Shown: positions 7,149 to 13,936 of the stretch, one piece after another | Numbering within the stretch: the first letter of the stretch is position 1 | Layout: each line of letters starts with the position of its first letter | Translations under genes and position numbers: made by a program | IMG/VR virus record: IMGVR_UViG_3300021142_000185 | Span: 1 to 23,413 of that record | From: a virus | DNA length: 23,413 nucleotides | Direction: 5' to 3' (one strand) | Notes under the pieces: model-generated | Seen by the model: the letters and a program-made list of their open reading frames with translations, nothing else | What the model was told of the DNA's origin: nothing | The model's database searches: none

Positions 7149-8369
7149 ATGAAATACAGCATTGTAATACCAACTTACAATAATTGTGAGAAGTACTTAA
7201 AGCCGTGTGTAGACTCGATTATTAAGTACACCGACTTGACCGATGTAGAGCTGATTATCAGCGCCAACGGGTGTACAGATAACACAGATAAGTACATTAA
7301 CTATCTGGCAAGCGCAATACCCCACTTTGATGCTATTTGGGATCCGGCACCCGCTGGGTTTGCAGTGGCTACAAACAGGGGCATTAAAAAGGCTAAGGGG
7401 GACAAAATCATCCTCCTTAACAACGACACCCAGCTATTGGGGCCAAATTGGATTGAGAAGTTAGACAGTGGTGCTGATATTTGCTCTGTGTGGACGCAGT
7501 TCTCACCCATTACCCAGCGTCGTTTTGCGGTGTTCTTCTGCGTGTTAATTGACGCCAAGGTGTTTAAAACCATTGGCTACCTTAACGAAGAATACAGCAC
7601 CGGTGGCTGTGAGGACATTGAGTTTTGCCTAAAAGCCCAAGATGCTGGGTTTACGATGGACGCAAACTGGGATAATGGTCAGTTTCCAATCTACCACAAG
7701 GCCGAGGGCACGATGCACGACCCGCAGCTGGTACAAGACTGGGGCAACAAGTTTTTGCTAAACGAACTTCGGTTAGCAAAGCAATACAACTTAGACTGGT
7801 ACCGCTGGCGCCTGTCAAACAACTACGAGCGGGCAGTATTCCTCAAAGGTGATCCAGTGTTTCCCCGTGAAACCCAAAGATACGAGTGGGCAGGGAAAAA
7901 CGTACTACCGGGCTCGGTGCTTGAGATTGGATGCTCTACAGGCTACGGTTACCAGTTTTTAAACACGCAAGCCTACATGGGTTTGGACTACGACCCAATT
8001 ATTATAAACGTAGCCAAAGAACAACAGTGGTCTGATAACGCAACGTTTTACCAAGCTGACATCAATACGTTTGATTTGGGGCGCTATGGCACGATTATAG
8101 CGTTCGAGGTAGTGGAGCACCTAGACAACGGCCTACAAGTCGTAGAGAGGCTAAAAGGGCACTGCAAACGCCTTTTAATTACCGTGCCTCACAACGAGCC
8201 AAAAGGCTTCTGGGGAGAGCACCACAAGCTGCATGGGTTGACTGAAAAAGACTTCCCTGGATTTACGTTTGAGTACATCGACTTTGAGGGTAACATTTCC
8301 TCGGTAATGCGCCAAGTAGACCAGAGCAATCCGGGCAACTTGATGATCTGCAGGTGGGACAATGAGTAA
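7149..8369 (+). CDS. Bifunctional glycosyltransferase (GT2) - SAM methyltransferase
   Basis: Residues 1-220 are a GT-A fold family 2 glycosyltransferase: YSIVIPTYNN at the start, PAGFAVATNRGI, the metal-site motif LLNNDT (NND 91-93) and the acceptor-side GCEDIEFC (153-160). Residues 250-406 are a class I methyltransferase: motif I VLEIGCSTGYG (257-267), the acidic residue after motif II in MGLDYD, then FEVVEHLD and LLITVPHNEP. One polypeptide could therefore transfer a sugar from a nucleotide-sugar donor and methylate the glycan. The start has AAGGA upstream. It opens a three-gene sugar-modification cluster and overlaps the next gene by 8 nt. The likely target is a virion glycoprotein or a cell-surface glycan; the substrate is unknown. 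Confidence 0.82.
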   Translation: MKYSIVIPTYNNCEKYLKPCVDSIIKYTDLTDVELIISANGCTDNTDKYINYLASAIPHFDAIWDPAPAGFAVATNRGIKKAKGDKIILLNNDTQLLGPNWIEKLDSGADICSVWTQFSPITQRRFAVFFCVLIDAKVFKTIGYLNEEYSTGGCEDIEFCLKAQDAGFTMDANWDNGQFPIYHKAEGTMHDPQLVQDWGNKFLLNELRLAKQYNLDWYRWRLSNNYERAVFLKGDPVFPRETQRYEWAGKNVLPGSVLEIGCSTGYGYQFLNTQAYMGLDYDPIIINVAKEQQWSDNATFYQADINTFDLGRYGTIIAFEVVEHLDNGLQVVERLKGHCKRLLITVPHNEPKGFWGEHHKLHGLTEKDFPGFTFEYIDFEGNISSVMRQVDQSNPGNLMICRWDNE

Positions 8370-9336
8370 AGTACTATGTTCCGTGGCAACACGGGGTAGG
8401 TACTTCACAACACTGCCCTTAGTATTAAATGCCATCATTAACCAATCCAAGCCGGTTGATAAGCTGATTGTCTACGATGACAATGACGAGCCGCAGGACA
8501 TGCGAAAAGAGTTTTTGTACCAGCACTTTTTTCAGATGTTAGATATTAAGGGTGTTGCATGGGAGTGGCAGTACGCTGACAAAAAAGGTCAGCACCACAT
8601 CCACCAACGAGCCAACCTAGCGGGTTTTGATTGGGTTTGGCGCGTTGACGATGACGCGGTACCTGAGTACAATGTACTAGAAGAGTTGTATCGTTGGATT
8701 GATATGTGGCCCGATTTGGGTGCTGTGGGTAGTCATATTTGGACACCACCAAACATACCAAACACCGCTGGCATAACTGGACGAATTGATAACATTGATT
8801 CAGAACCAAACATCCAGTGGGGCAAGTTTAATGTAGCCCAAGAAGTTGATCATCTACACTGTTCATTTTTATATCGTGCTGGTGTGGCAGATTATAATTT
8901 AGGACTATCTAGGGTAGCGCACAGAGAAGAGACGTTGTTTACTTTTCAGCTGCAGCAAAAAGGTTACAGCATTTTAGTAGTACCAAACGCCATTACCTGG
9001 CACATGAAGAATCCTGACGGCGGGATTCGTAGCGAGACAAGGAAGGAAATGTATGAGCATGATGAGCAGATTTTTAGAAATATTTTGCAGTACCGTGATC
9101 GTACCATTGTGGTTCTCAATTGTGGCCTTGGTGACCATATTGTATTCAGCCGCATACTTCCTTCAATACCTAACGCTGAAGTTTTTAGTTGTTACCCTGA
9201 AGTGGTTCCCGGCAGGTCAATAGCAGAGGCAGTGCAGCTATTTGGTGATCTTGACCCGTGGAACGTCTACAAGAAGATGAACCAGTGGAAGTGGAAAGAT
9301 AGTTTAGAAAAAGCATACCGGAAGATGTACTTATGA
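8362..9336 (+). CDS. Glycosyltransferase family 2 with C-terminal GT9-like segment
   Basis: Residues 1-240 look like a GT-A enzyme: VLCSVATRGRY, KLIVYDDND, WVWRVDDDAVPE with the DxD-type motif DDD (96-98), HREE (187-190) and the late TWHMKNPDGG. Residues 247-324 then change character: RTIVVLNCGLGDHIVFSRILP contains GLGDH (255-259), which is the N-terminal signature of GT-B family 9 heptosyltransferase-like enzymes. The missing GT9 C-terminal domain is coded by the next gene, which overlaps this one as ATGA. The two products may form a split enzyme. Sugar transfer is well supported; donor and acceptor are not known. Confidence 0.75.
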   Translation: MSKVLCSVATRGRYFTTLPLVLNAIINQSKPVDKLIVYDDNDEPQDMRKEFLYQHFFQMLDIKGVAWEWQYADKKGQHHIHQRANLAGFDWVWRVDDDAVPEYNVLEELYRWIDMWPDLGAVGSHIWTPPNIPNTAGITGRIDNIDSEPNIQWGKFNVAQEVDHLHCSFLYRAGVADYNLGLSRVAHREETLFTFQLQQKGYSILVVPNAITWHMKNPDGGIRSETRKEMYEHDEQIFRNILQYRDRTIVVLNCGLGDHIVFSRILPSIPNAEVFSCYPEVVPGRSIAEAVQLFGDLDPWNVYKKMNQWKWKDSLEKAYRKMYL

Positions 9337-9773
9337 TTATCATCTCCCCGTATGCACAAAAACTAAGAACAAATAAAGAAAACCCAAAAAACTATCCATA
9401 TTGGGAACAACTTGTACAAGAATTGCAAAAAACTATACATGTTGTGCAAATTGGCGTTGAGGGTGAAAAGCAATTAGTACCAGATTTTAGAAAGAATTTA
9501 CCGATTCCAGCTTTGCGAGAATTACTATGGCAATGTAAGACATGGATTGGAGTAGATAGTTTTTTTCAACATTTAGCTTGGGATGAAGGAGTACCCGGCA
9601 TCGTATTATGGGGGCCATCTGATCCGCTGATATTTGGACACCCAGAAAATATTAACCTACTAAAAGACCGATCATGTTTAGTAGAAAATCAGTTTATATG
9701 GTGGGAGGCCACCGAACACAGTAACGATCGCTTTGTAAAACCAAAAGAAATATTAGAGCACCTAAAGGAATAA
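9333..9773 (+). CDS. GT9-like C-terminal glycosyltransferase domain, stand-alone
   Basis: The 146 residues begin IIISPYAQKLRTNKENPKNYPYW and contain VVQIGVEGE, then WIGVDSFFQHLAWDEGVP and LWGPSDPLIFGHPEN. The latter two correspond to the donor-binding half of heptosyltransferase-type GT9 enzymes (DS, H and GPSDP at 75-98). A normal GT9 has an N-terminal Rossmann domain before this; here only a short GLGDH-bearing candidate is present, at the end of the upstream protein. ATG overlaps the upstream stop (ATGA), so translation is coupled. The DNA is AT-richer than the fibre gene that follows. The enzyme may act in complex with the upstream protein, or be a degenerate GT9. Confidence 0.68.
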   Translation: MIIISPYAQKLRTNKENPKNYPYWEQLVQELQKTIHVVQIGVEGEKQLVPDFRKNLPIPALRELLWQCKTWIGVDSFFQHLAWDEGVPGIVLWGPSDPLIFGHPENINLLKDRSCLVENQFIWWEATEHSNDRFVKPKEILEHLKE

Positions 9774-9776
9774 AAC

Positions 9777-11558
9777 ATGGCCCAATCCGGCTACACACCA
9801 ATTTCGTTGTACTACAGCGCCACCTCTGGGGTTGCCCCGACGGCAGGCAACCTTGTAAACGGTGAGCTGGCACTTAACATCACCGACGGCAAGATGTACT
9901 TTAAGAACACCAGCGGCGCAGTAACACTGCTTGCCTCCGTAGCTGGCGCTGCGGCAGCAGGCAATCTATCGGGTGGCACATCAGGCCAAATCCCTTACCA
10001 AAACGGTGTAAGCTCCACTGTGTTTATGGCCGCACCAAGTGTGTCTGGCACTTATCTTGGATGGAACGGTAGTGGCTTTTACTGGACATCTTCTACCGGC
10101 GCATCTGGTTTTAGTGGTTTTAGCGGCTTTAGTGGATATAGTGGCGGGACAGGAACTAACGGAACGTCTGGTTACAGCGGCCTTTCTGGCTACTCGGGCT
10201 ACAGTGGCTCTGGCGTGTCTGGTTACAGCGGCTCTGGCATCTCAGGTTACAGCGGCTTTTCTGGATACAGCGGTATTAATGGTTCTAGTGGTTCTTTAGG
10301 CATCTCGGGATACAGTGGATTTTCTGGCTACAGCGGATCTGGAGCCTCTGGTTACAGCGGTATTAGTGGCTACTCTGGTCAAAACGGATCAGCGGGTGCG
10401 TCGGGTTTTAGTGGATACTCTGGTTCAACGTCTTACACCGCAACCAACTTATCTGGCGGTTTTGTAAGCGCAACCAGTATTGCCTACACCACCACGTTAA
10501 CTGGCGGTACTGGTATTGTTAACTTAGGTTCTGGTCAGTTCTATAAAGACGCCAGCGGCAACGTGTCGATTGGCTCTACGTCTACGCCAGCCACCTTGTA
10601 CGTCAAGGGCGGCAACTCAAACAACCTGTCAATTGATAACGGTGGCCAGCAATATACCACTGTGTCACTATACAACAACGGCACCGAAAAGGCGCAGATG
10701 TACTGGGACCAAACCAACACGCTGTTCGTGTTTGGTACGGACGTAGGCGCACCGGTGGTGTTCAAGGCAGCTACCGTGGAGCGTATGCGCATCTCTAGCG
10801 CTGGCGGCGTGTCGATCGGCACGTCAACAGACGCGGGCGCAGGCAACTTGCTAGTAAACGGCACGATAAATGGTACAACAATAACAGCCTCTACTCAGTT
10901 TAGTGGTCCAGGTACTGGGTTAACAGGAACTGCCGCTGGATTATCAATTGGAGGAAACGCGGCCACAGCCACAACAGCAGCAAACGGCGGCGTAACTTCT
11001 GTTAATGGTAGTACAGGAGCTGTGTCTCTACCTGCAGCAGTCGGTGTGCTCGGCCAAGTCTTTACAGCTAACGGAACATTTACAGTTCCTGCTGGAGTTA
11101 CAGCAGTTAAAGTATCTATATGTTCTGGTGGTGGCGGCGGCGGTGGCGGTGCATTTTCAGGAGCTACTAGTGGTGGGTCTGGTGGTTCATCGTCTTTTGG
11201 CTCTTATGTAGTAATTGGAACAAGTGGAGGTGGTGCAGGGTCTAGTAATCAAAGTGCTGGAACTCATTCGGGAGCAAATGGAACAAGTGGTTCTATTACT
11301 GGCGGAACTTCGTATGTTTTGCCATCCATTACTGGGAGAGGAGGTAATGGAGTTGGGGGACAAAACACAACTCTTATTTGTTGTGGAACTACTCCATGCA
11401 CAAACATTGGTGGGGTTGGTGGTTCGTCTAGCACAGTCGGCTATGTAACTGGTTTAACTCCTGGTGGCTCAGTTACTGTAACTGTTGGTGCGGCTGGTAC
11501 TGCTGGTAGTCCTAATGGTACTGCTGGTGTAGCTGGTTTTGTTCTGATTGAATGGTAA
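9777..11558 (+). CDS. Collagen-like tail fibre protein 2 with glycine-rich tip
   Basis: The 593 residues begin SGYTPISLYYSATSGVAPTAGNLVNGELALNITDG, in the style of many phage fibre N-termini. Residues 110-217 are collagen-like Gly-X-Ser triplets (GFS, GYS) with GSGVS, GSGIS and GSGAS register breaks. A middle part (ERMRISSAGGVSIGTSTDAGAGNLLVNGTI) is the fibre or spike pattern often seen before a tip. The C-terminus (VFTANGTFTVPAGVTAVKV, then an eight-Gly run, GGVGGSSSTV and VAGFVLIEW) is the glycine-rich domain of phage adhesins, comparable in composition to polyglycine-II tips of T4-like gp38 adhesins. AAAGGAATAAAAC precedes ATG. It is the best candidate here for the receptor-binding tip. 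Confidence 0.78.
   Translation: MAQSGYTPISLYYSATSGVAPTAGNLVNGELALNITDGKMYFKNTSGAVTLLASVAGAAAAGNLSGGTSGQIPYQNGVSSTVFMAAPSVSGTYLGWNGSGFYWTSSTGASGFSGFSGFSGYSGGTGTNGTSGYSGLSGYSGYSGSGVSGYSGSGISGYSGFSGYSGINGSSGSLGISGYSGFSGYSGSGASGYSGISGYSGQNGSAGASGFSGYSGSTSYTATNLSGGFVSATSIAYTTTLTGGTGIVNLGSGQFYKDASGNVSIGSTSTPATLYVKGGNSNNLSIDNGGQQYTTVSLYNNGTEKAQMYWDQTNTLFVFGTDVGAPVVFKAATVERMRISSAGGVSIGTSTDAGAGNLLVNGTINGTTITASTQFSGPGTGLTGTAAGLSIGGNAATATTAANGGVTSVNGSTGAVSLPAAVGVLGQVFTANGTFTVPAGVTAVKVSICSGGGGGGGGAFSGATSGGSGGSSSFGSYVVIGTSGGGAGSSNQSAGTHSGANGTSGSITGGTSYVLPSITGRGGNGVGGQNTTLICCGTTPCTNIGGVGGSSSTVGYVTGLTPGGSVTVTVGAAGTAGSPNGTAGVAGFVLIEW
10104..10425 (+). repeat. Second collagen-like coding repeat
   Basis: A Gly-X-Ser coding array is shorter and less regular than that of the first fibre and uses more AGC/AGT serine codons (GGYTACAGCGG). 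It is interrupted by GGTGTNGTS, GINGSSGSLG and GQNGSAGAS stretches. The difference in codon choice suggests that the two fibre genes are not a recent duplication of one another although the repeat logic is the same. Confidence 0.8.
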
Positions 11559-11571
11559 AAAGGAATATTAA

Positions 11572-11889
11572 ATGACAACTCAAAACTATTTTGTAGTAGA
11601 AAATAATGTAGTAACTAATAATGTTGTATGGGATGGTGATGTTAATACTTGGCAACCCCCAGCAGATGCAACTATGCTTGTCCAAGCAACTACACCAGCA
11701 ATGGTTTGGACAACCCCAACAAAAACAACTCCATCGGTATTAGAACAAGTTGTTGGTGCTGGCGATATTGGATTTACTTGGGATGGTACTGTTTTAACAA
11801 CCAATCAGCCACAACCTATTTATGTTGCTCCAGACCCTCAAACTCCAGCCGCTAATCAACCAACGACAACTGGAACACAGGCGGCATAA
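11572..11889 (+). CDS. Small fibre-associated protein of 105 residues
   Basis: The product begins MTTQNYFVVENNVVTNNVVWDGD and ends in a Pro/Thr/Gln-rich flexible tail. A pattern of V-x-NVVxWDGD...W.PP followed by G.IGFTWDGT is one I recall from small proteins immediately downstream of phage fibres, of unknown exact role (fibre assembly helper or tip component). AAAGGAATATTAA precedes the ATG. It lies 13 nt after the collagen-like fibre and its stop overlaps the next ATG (TAATG). No catalytic motif is visible. Confidence 0.6.
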   Translation: MTTQNYFVVENNVVTNNVVWDGDVNTWQPPADATMLVQATTPAMVWTTPTKTTPSVLEQVVGAGDIGFTWDGTVLTTNQPQPIYVAPDPQTPAANQPTTTGTQAA

Positions 11890-12167
11890 TGCAACCTGCA
11901 CTTTTAAAACATGATTTTATTTATGATGGTGCACAGATTCGTGTGTACCATGCTAATAAAGATGAAGGATTGCCAGCACATAATCATATTTACTCACACG
12001 CAACTATTTGCCATAGTGGTTCTTGTTTGGTAAGCCTTGAAGGTCGTAGCTACACAATTAATAAAAATAGTCAGCCTTTAAATCTTCCTGCTGGCGAATG
12101 GCATGAAATTGAAGCATTAGAAGATGGCACAGTTTTTGTAAATGTATTTGCTGAAGGTAAGTATTAA
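11889..12167 (+). CDS. Small single-domain cupin
   Basis: The 92 residues make one cupin beta-barrel. Motif 1 is seen as GLPAHNHIYSHA with His31, His33 and His37; motif 2 is LNLPAGEWHEIEAL with PAG and His72. The usual Glu of motif 1 is not obvious and His37 may replace it. Such residues normally bind a divalent metal. ATG shares the A of the upstream stop codon, so it is coupled to the fibre-linked gene. In this place a sugar-related or structural role is possible, but cupins are too varied to name a reaction. Confidence 0.68.
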   Translation: MQPALLKHDFIYDGAQIRVYHANKDEGLPAHNHIYSHATICHSGSCLVSLEGRSYTINKNSQPLNLPAGEWHEIEALEDGTVFVNVFAEGKY

Positions 12168-12194
12168 TTTTAACAACAATAAGGAATTATTATC

Positions 12195-12395
12195 ATGGCA
12201 TTAAAAGACACTATTGAAACTGAAGTTATTGCTCCAGTTGCTACTATTGAAGAAGCTCCAGCTGCTCCAGTGGAGCCAGAAATTGTAGTTGCAGATACTC
12301 CAGAGCCACAGGTTCACCAGGCTCCAGTATCCCCAATCCTGCAGATGGCAATCGACCAAGCGGCATACCGCCTAGCAAGAGAGACTGCAGAATAA
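12195..12395 (+). CDS. Acidic Pro/Ala/Val-rich small protein
   Basis: The 66 residues are dominated by Ala, Pro, Glu and Val up to residue 46 (EEAPAAPVEPEIVVADTPEP), then a short helical end, ILQMAIDQAAYRLARE. It is preceded by TAAGGAATTATTATC, a good ribosome-binding site. There is no signal peptide or TM segment. The next gene starts 1 nt after its stop, tying it to the lysis genes. I do not recognise the family; a disordered tether with a C-terminal helix is what the sequence suggests. Confidence 0.55.
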   Translation: MALKDTIETEVIAPVATIEEAPAAPVEPEIVVADTPEPQVHQAPVSPILQMAIDQAAYRLARETAE

Positions 12396-12396
12396 A

Positions 12397-12627
12397 ATGG
12401 ACTTACAATCTTTTTTCAACATGATACTGCCGCTGGTGTTTGTGGCAATCGGTTGGTTTATGAAAGAGCTTTGGACTGCGGTCCAGGCTCTTAAAATAGA
12501 CTTACACGACCTGCGCACACACTTGGCTGAAAACTACATGCACAAGGACGACTTTTCAGACCGTTGGGAAGAGGTTCTTAAAGCAGTCCACCGTATTGAA
12601 GATAAGCTAGACCAAATTCGCAAATGA
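12397..12627 (+). CDS. Small membrane protein with coiled-coil tail, lysis-linked
   Basis: Residues 5-23 (SFFNMILPLVFVAIGWFMK) form one hydrophobic helix close to the N-terminus. The rest (ALKIDLHDLRTHLAENYMHKDDFSDRWEEVLKAVHRIEDKLDQIRK) is highly charged with heptad-like spacing, so it likely forms a coiled coil in the cytoplasm. The gene is preceded by an acidic small gene and overlaps the putative holin as ATGA. Similar proteins lie next to lysis genes in other phages as far as I recall. It could be a holin, an antiholin or an accessory membrane protein; the sequence does not decide. Confidence 0.6.
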   Translation: MDLQSFFNMILPLVFVAIGWFMKELWTAVQALKIDLHDLRTHLAENYMHKDDFSDRWEEVLKAVHRIEDKLDQIRK

Positions 12628-12848
12628 ACGACATTATTAAGCAACTACTTACTGGCAAGGACAACACGACCTACGACCTAGGCCGTGTGTCTTGGCTGGT
12701 CGGCATGTTCGCCGTTATCTTACTGGCAGCCTATGAAGTGTTGCACGGCACCGTCAGCCTTCGTGAGCTTGCCGAATCGCTTGGGATTGTCTCAGCTGCC
12801 GGAGGCGCCAGTGTCGCTATGAAGCAAAAGGCTGAGCCAGATCAATAA
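12624..12848 (+). CDS. Putative holin
   Basis: The 74 residues include a clear TM helix at about 23-40 (SWLVGMFAVILLAAYEVL), a weaker hydrophobic segment at 53-65 (LGIVSAAGGASVA), and a charged C-terminus (KQKAEPDQ). Small size, membrane segments, and location directly before Rz/Rz1 and the lysozyme fit a holin, which would trigger lysis by disrupting the inner membrane. ATGA overlap with the upstream gene and TAATG overlap with Rz show a tightly coupled cassette. The evidence is context and topology, not a recognised holin family, so the upstream TM protein could share or swap this role. Confidence 0.55.
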   Translation: MNDIIKQLLTGKDNTTYDLGRVSWLVGMFAVILLAAYEVLHGTVSLRELAESLGIVSAAGGASVAMKQKAEPDQ

Positions 12849-13255
12849 TGTTTCCCCTACCGATACTTACTTATGCAAAAATTGGAATTTGTGTTGTACT
12901 GTTATGCGGCGCTGGCTATCTTGGCTACTCTTTGGAAGCTGCAAGATTTGATCGCTACAAAGCGCAGCAACAAGCCCTCACCCAAGAGCTCCAAGAACGA
13001 CACCAAGCCGCCGCCGACCAAATAAGAAAAGATAAAGATGCCCAAATCACTTCTATTAATTCTCAGCTCGTTGATGCTCTTATCGGGCTGCGTGAACGTC
13101 CCAATCGCACCCAAGCCTCCAGCAATGGACAAGGTGGAACTGGGTTGTCCCTTTCTGCCGAGGATGCAACTTTTCTTGACCGGGAAGCTGCCCGAGCCGA
13201 CATCTTGCGATCAGCTCTCTCAGCCTGCTACCAACAATACGACGCATTGAAATAA
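12848..13255 (+). CDS. Rz: Inner-membrane spanin subunit, Rz-like
   Basis: The 135 residues have an N-terminal signal-anchor helix at about 8-28 (TYAKIGICVVLLCGAGYLGYS) followed by a periplasmic helical part rich in Gln, Ala, Lys and Glu (YKAQQQALTQELQERHQAAADQ). That is the typical i-spanin design. With its o-spanin partner it fuses inner and outer membranes at the last stage of lysis, which implies a Gram-negative host. Identification is strengthened greatly by the nested Rz1 reading frame. Its start overlaps the stop of the putative holin gene. Confidence 0.8.
   Translation: MFPLPILTYAKIGICVVLLCGAGYLGYSLEAARFDRYKAQQQALTQELQERHQAAADQIRKDKDAQITSINSQLVDALIGLRERPNRTQASSNGQGGTGLSLSAEDATFLDREAARADILRSALSACYQQYDALK
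13038..13250 (+). CDS. Rz1: Outer-membrane spanin lipoprotein, Rz1-like, nested in Rz
   Basis: This 70-residue frame lies wholly inside Rz in the +1 frame. It begins MPKSLLLILSSLMLLSGC: a Lys, a hydrophobic stretch and the lipobox LLSGC with Cys18 as the expected lipidated residue. The mature part starts VNVPIAPKPPAM, proline-rich as in known Rz1 proteins, and ends shortly before the Rz stop codon. The embedded arrangement is the same as the one known from lambda-type spanins. A chance frame of this kind with a lipobox at the correct place is unlikely. Confidence 0.82.
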   Translation: MPKSLLLILSSLMLLSGCVNVPIAPKPPAMDKVELGCPFLPRMQLFLTGKLPEPTSCDQLSQPATNNTTH

Positions 13256-13304
13256 AATACAGGCTATAGCCGATAATTGCAAAATACAAGCTATAGCCTG
13301 TATT
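13256..13304 (+). promoter_or_regulatory. 15-bp perfect inverted repeat in the endolysin leader
   Basis: AATACAGGCTATAGC and GCTATAGCCTGTATT form a perfect 15-bp stem with a 19-nt loop, directly after the Rz stop codon. Because the core GGCTATAGCC is itself palindromic, the same bases also make an 18-nt direct repeat (AAAATACARGCTATAGCC at 13254 and 13281, one mismatch). No T tract follows, so it is not a standard terminator. It may be a processing or stabilising hairpin, or a double operator controlling lysozyme expression. Confidence 0.6.
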
Positions 13305-13314
13305 GACCCCCTAA

Positions 13315-13331
13315 TGTGGTAATATACCACA
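13315..13331 (+). promoter_or_regulatory. 17-nt inverted repeat next to the endolysin ribosome-binding site
   Basis: TGTGGTA-ATA-TACCACA has two 7-nt arms around ATA and ends just before AAGAAAGGAGCCAAAATG. Located between the larger stem-loop and the Shine-Dalgarno, it could be an operator or a short mRNA hairpin that affects ribosome access. Confidence 0.45.
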
Positions 13332-13346
13332 AAGAAAGGAGCCAAA

Positions 13347-13868
13347 ATGAAAAAGCTATTTGTAGTACTTTTATGGGTGTTGGGCATATTTGCCGCCATC
13401 CACTTCACAGATAAATACACCAAAATTGAAGAAAATATCATGGCCATTGCTAAATCCACTTTAGACTTTATTACCAAAGAAGAAGGCGCCCGTAACAAGG
13501 CATACAAAGATACCAAAGGTCTATGGACCATTGGCGTAGGTCACCTTATTAAAGATGACGAAAAAGACCTTATTAACGCCACCCTAACTAATGACCAGGT
13601 AGAAGAGCTTCTTAGAAGCGATTTAAAGTGGTGTAGCGAGGCCGTAGAGAGCTCGGTGAAGGTACCCCTTAGCCAGAACCAATTTGACGCCTTATACAGC
13701 CTGTGCTTTAATATTGGAGCTACAGCGTTTAAAAACTCCACTGTAGTAAAACGCATTAACGCAAACGACCTAAAAGGCGCTGCGGATGCAATCTTGATGT
13801 GGAACAAACCCGCCGTTTTAGAAAATCGCCGCAAACGTGAAAAAGAACTATTTTTAGGGGCAATTTAG
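13347..13868 (+). CDS. T4-type lysozyme (GH24) with N-terminal membrane anchor (SAR-like)
   Basis: This muramidase cleaves the peptidoglycan glycan backbone. The catalytic arrangement of T4 lysozyme, Glu-(8)-Asp-(5)-Thr, is present as Glu46, Asp55 and Thr61 in EEGARNKAYKDTKGLWTIGVGH. Before it lies KK, a hydrophobic helix at 4-20 (LFVVLLWVLGIFAAIHF) and a linker, suggesting a signal-anchor-release endolysin or a plain type II anchor. A second in-frame ATG at codon 32 (13440), preceded by GAAGAAAATATC, would give a soluble 142-residue T4-like enzyme. AAAGGAG precedes the first ATG. The gene stands apart from the coupled holin-Rz genes behind a leader with two inverted repeats, so its expression may be separately timed. 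Confidence 0.88.
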   Translation: MKKLFVVLLWVLGIFAAIHFTDKYTKIEENIMAIAKSTLDFITKEEGARNKAYKDTKGLWTIGVGHLIKDDEKDLINATLTNDQVEELLRSDLKWCSEAVESSVKVPLSQNQFDALYSLCFNIGATAFKNSTVVKRINANDLKGAADAILMWNKPAVLENRRKREKELFLGAI

Positions 13869-13877
13869 CCTGTTTTA

Positions 13878-13900
13878 GCGTATTAGTAAATGTAGGACTG
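13878..13900 (+). promoter_or_regulatory. Putative phage RNA-polymerase promoter, copy 3
   Basis: GCGTATTAGTAAATGTAGGA differs from copy 1 by one base (TATAGG to TGTAGG) and is 9 nt after the lysozyme stop codon. Flanking bases are shared too: TTTAG before it, and ATCATCC at the same distance after the predicted start G at 13895. The leader to the next ATG is about 42 nt and contains the ribosome-binding site CGAGGAAACACA. Confidence 0.72.
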
Positions 13901-13936
13901 ATCATCCTTTAACCCATAAACCCTCGAGGAAACACA

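Noticed and set aside
13303-13325. TTGACC and TAATAT as a sigma-70 promoter before the lysozyme
   Set aside because: The spacer is only 11 nt, too short for sigma-70, and the -10 candidate lies within the inverted repeat.
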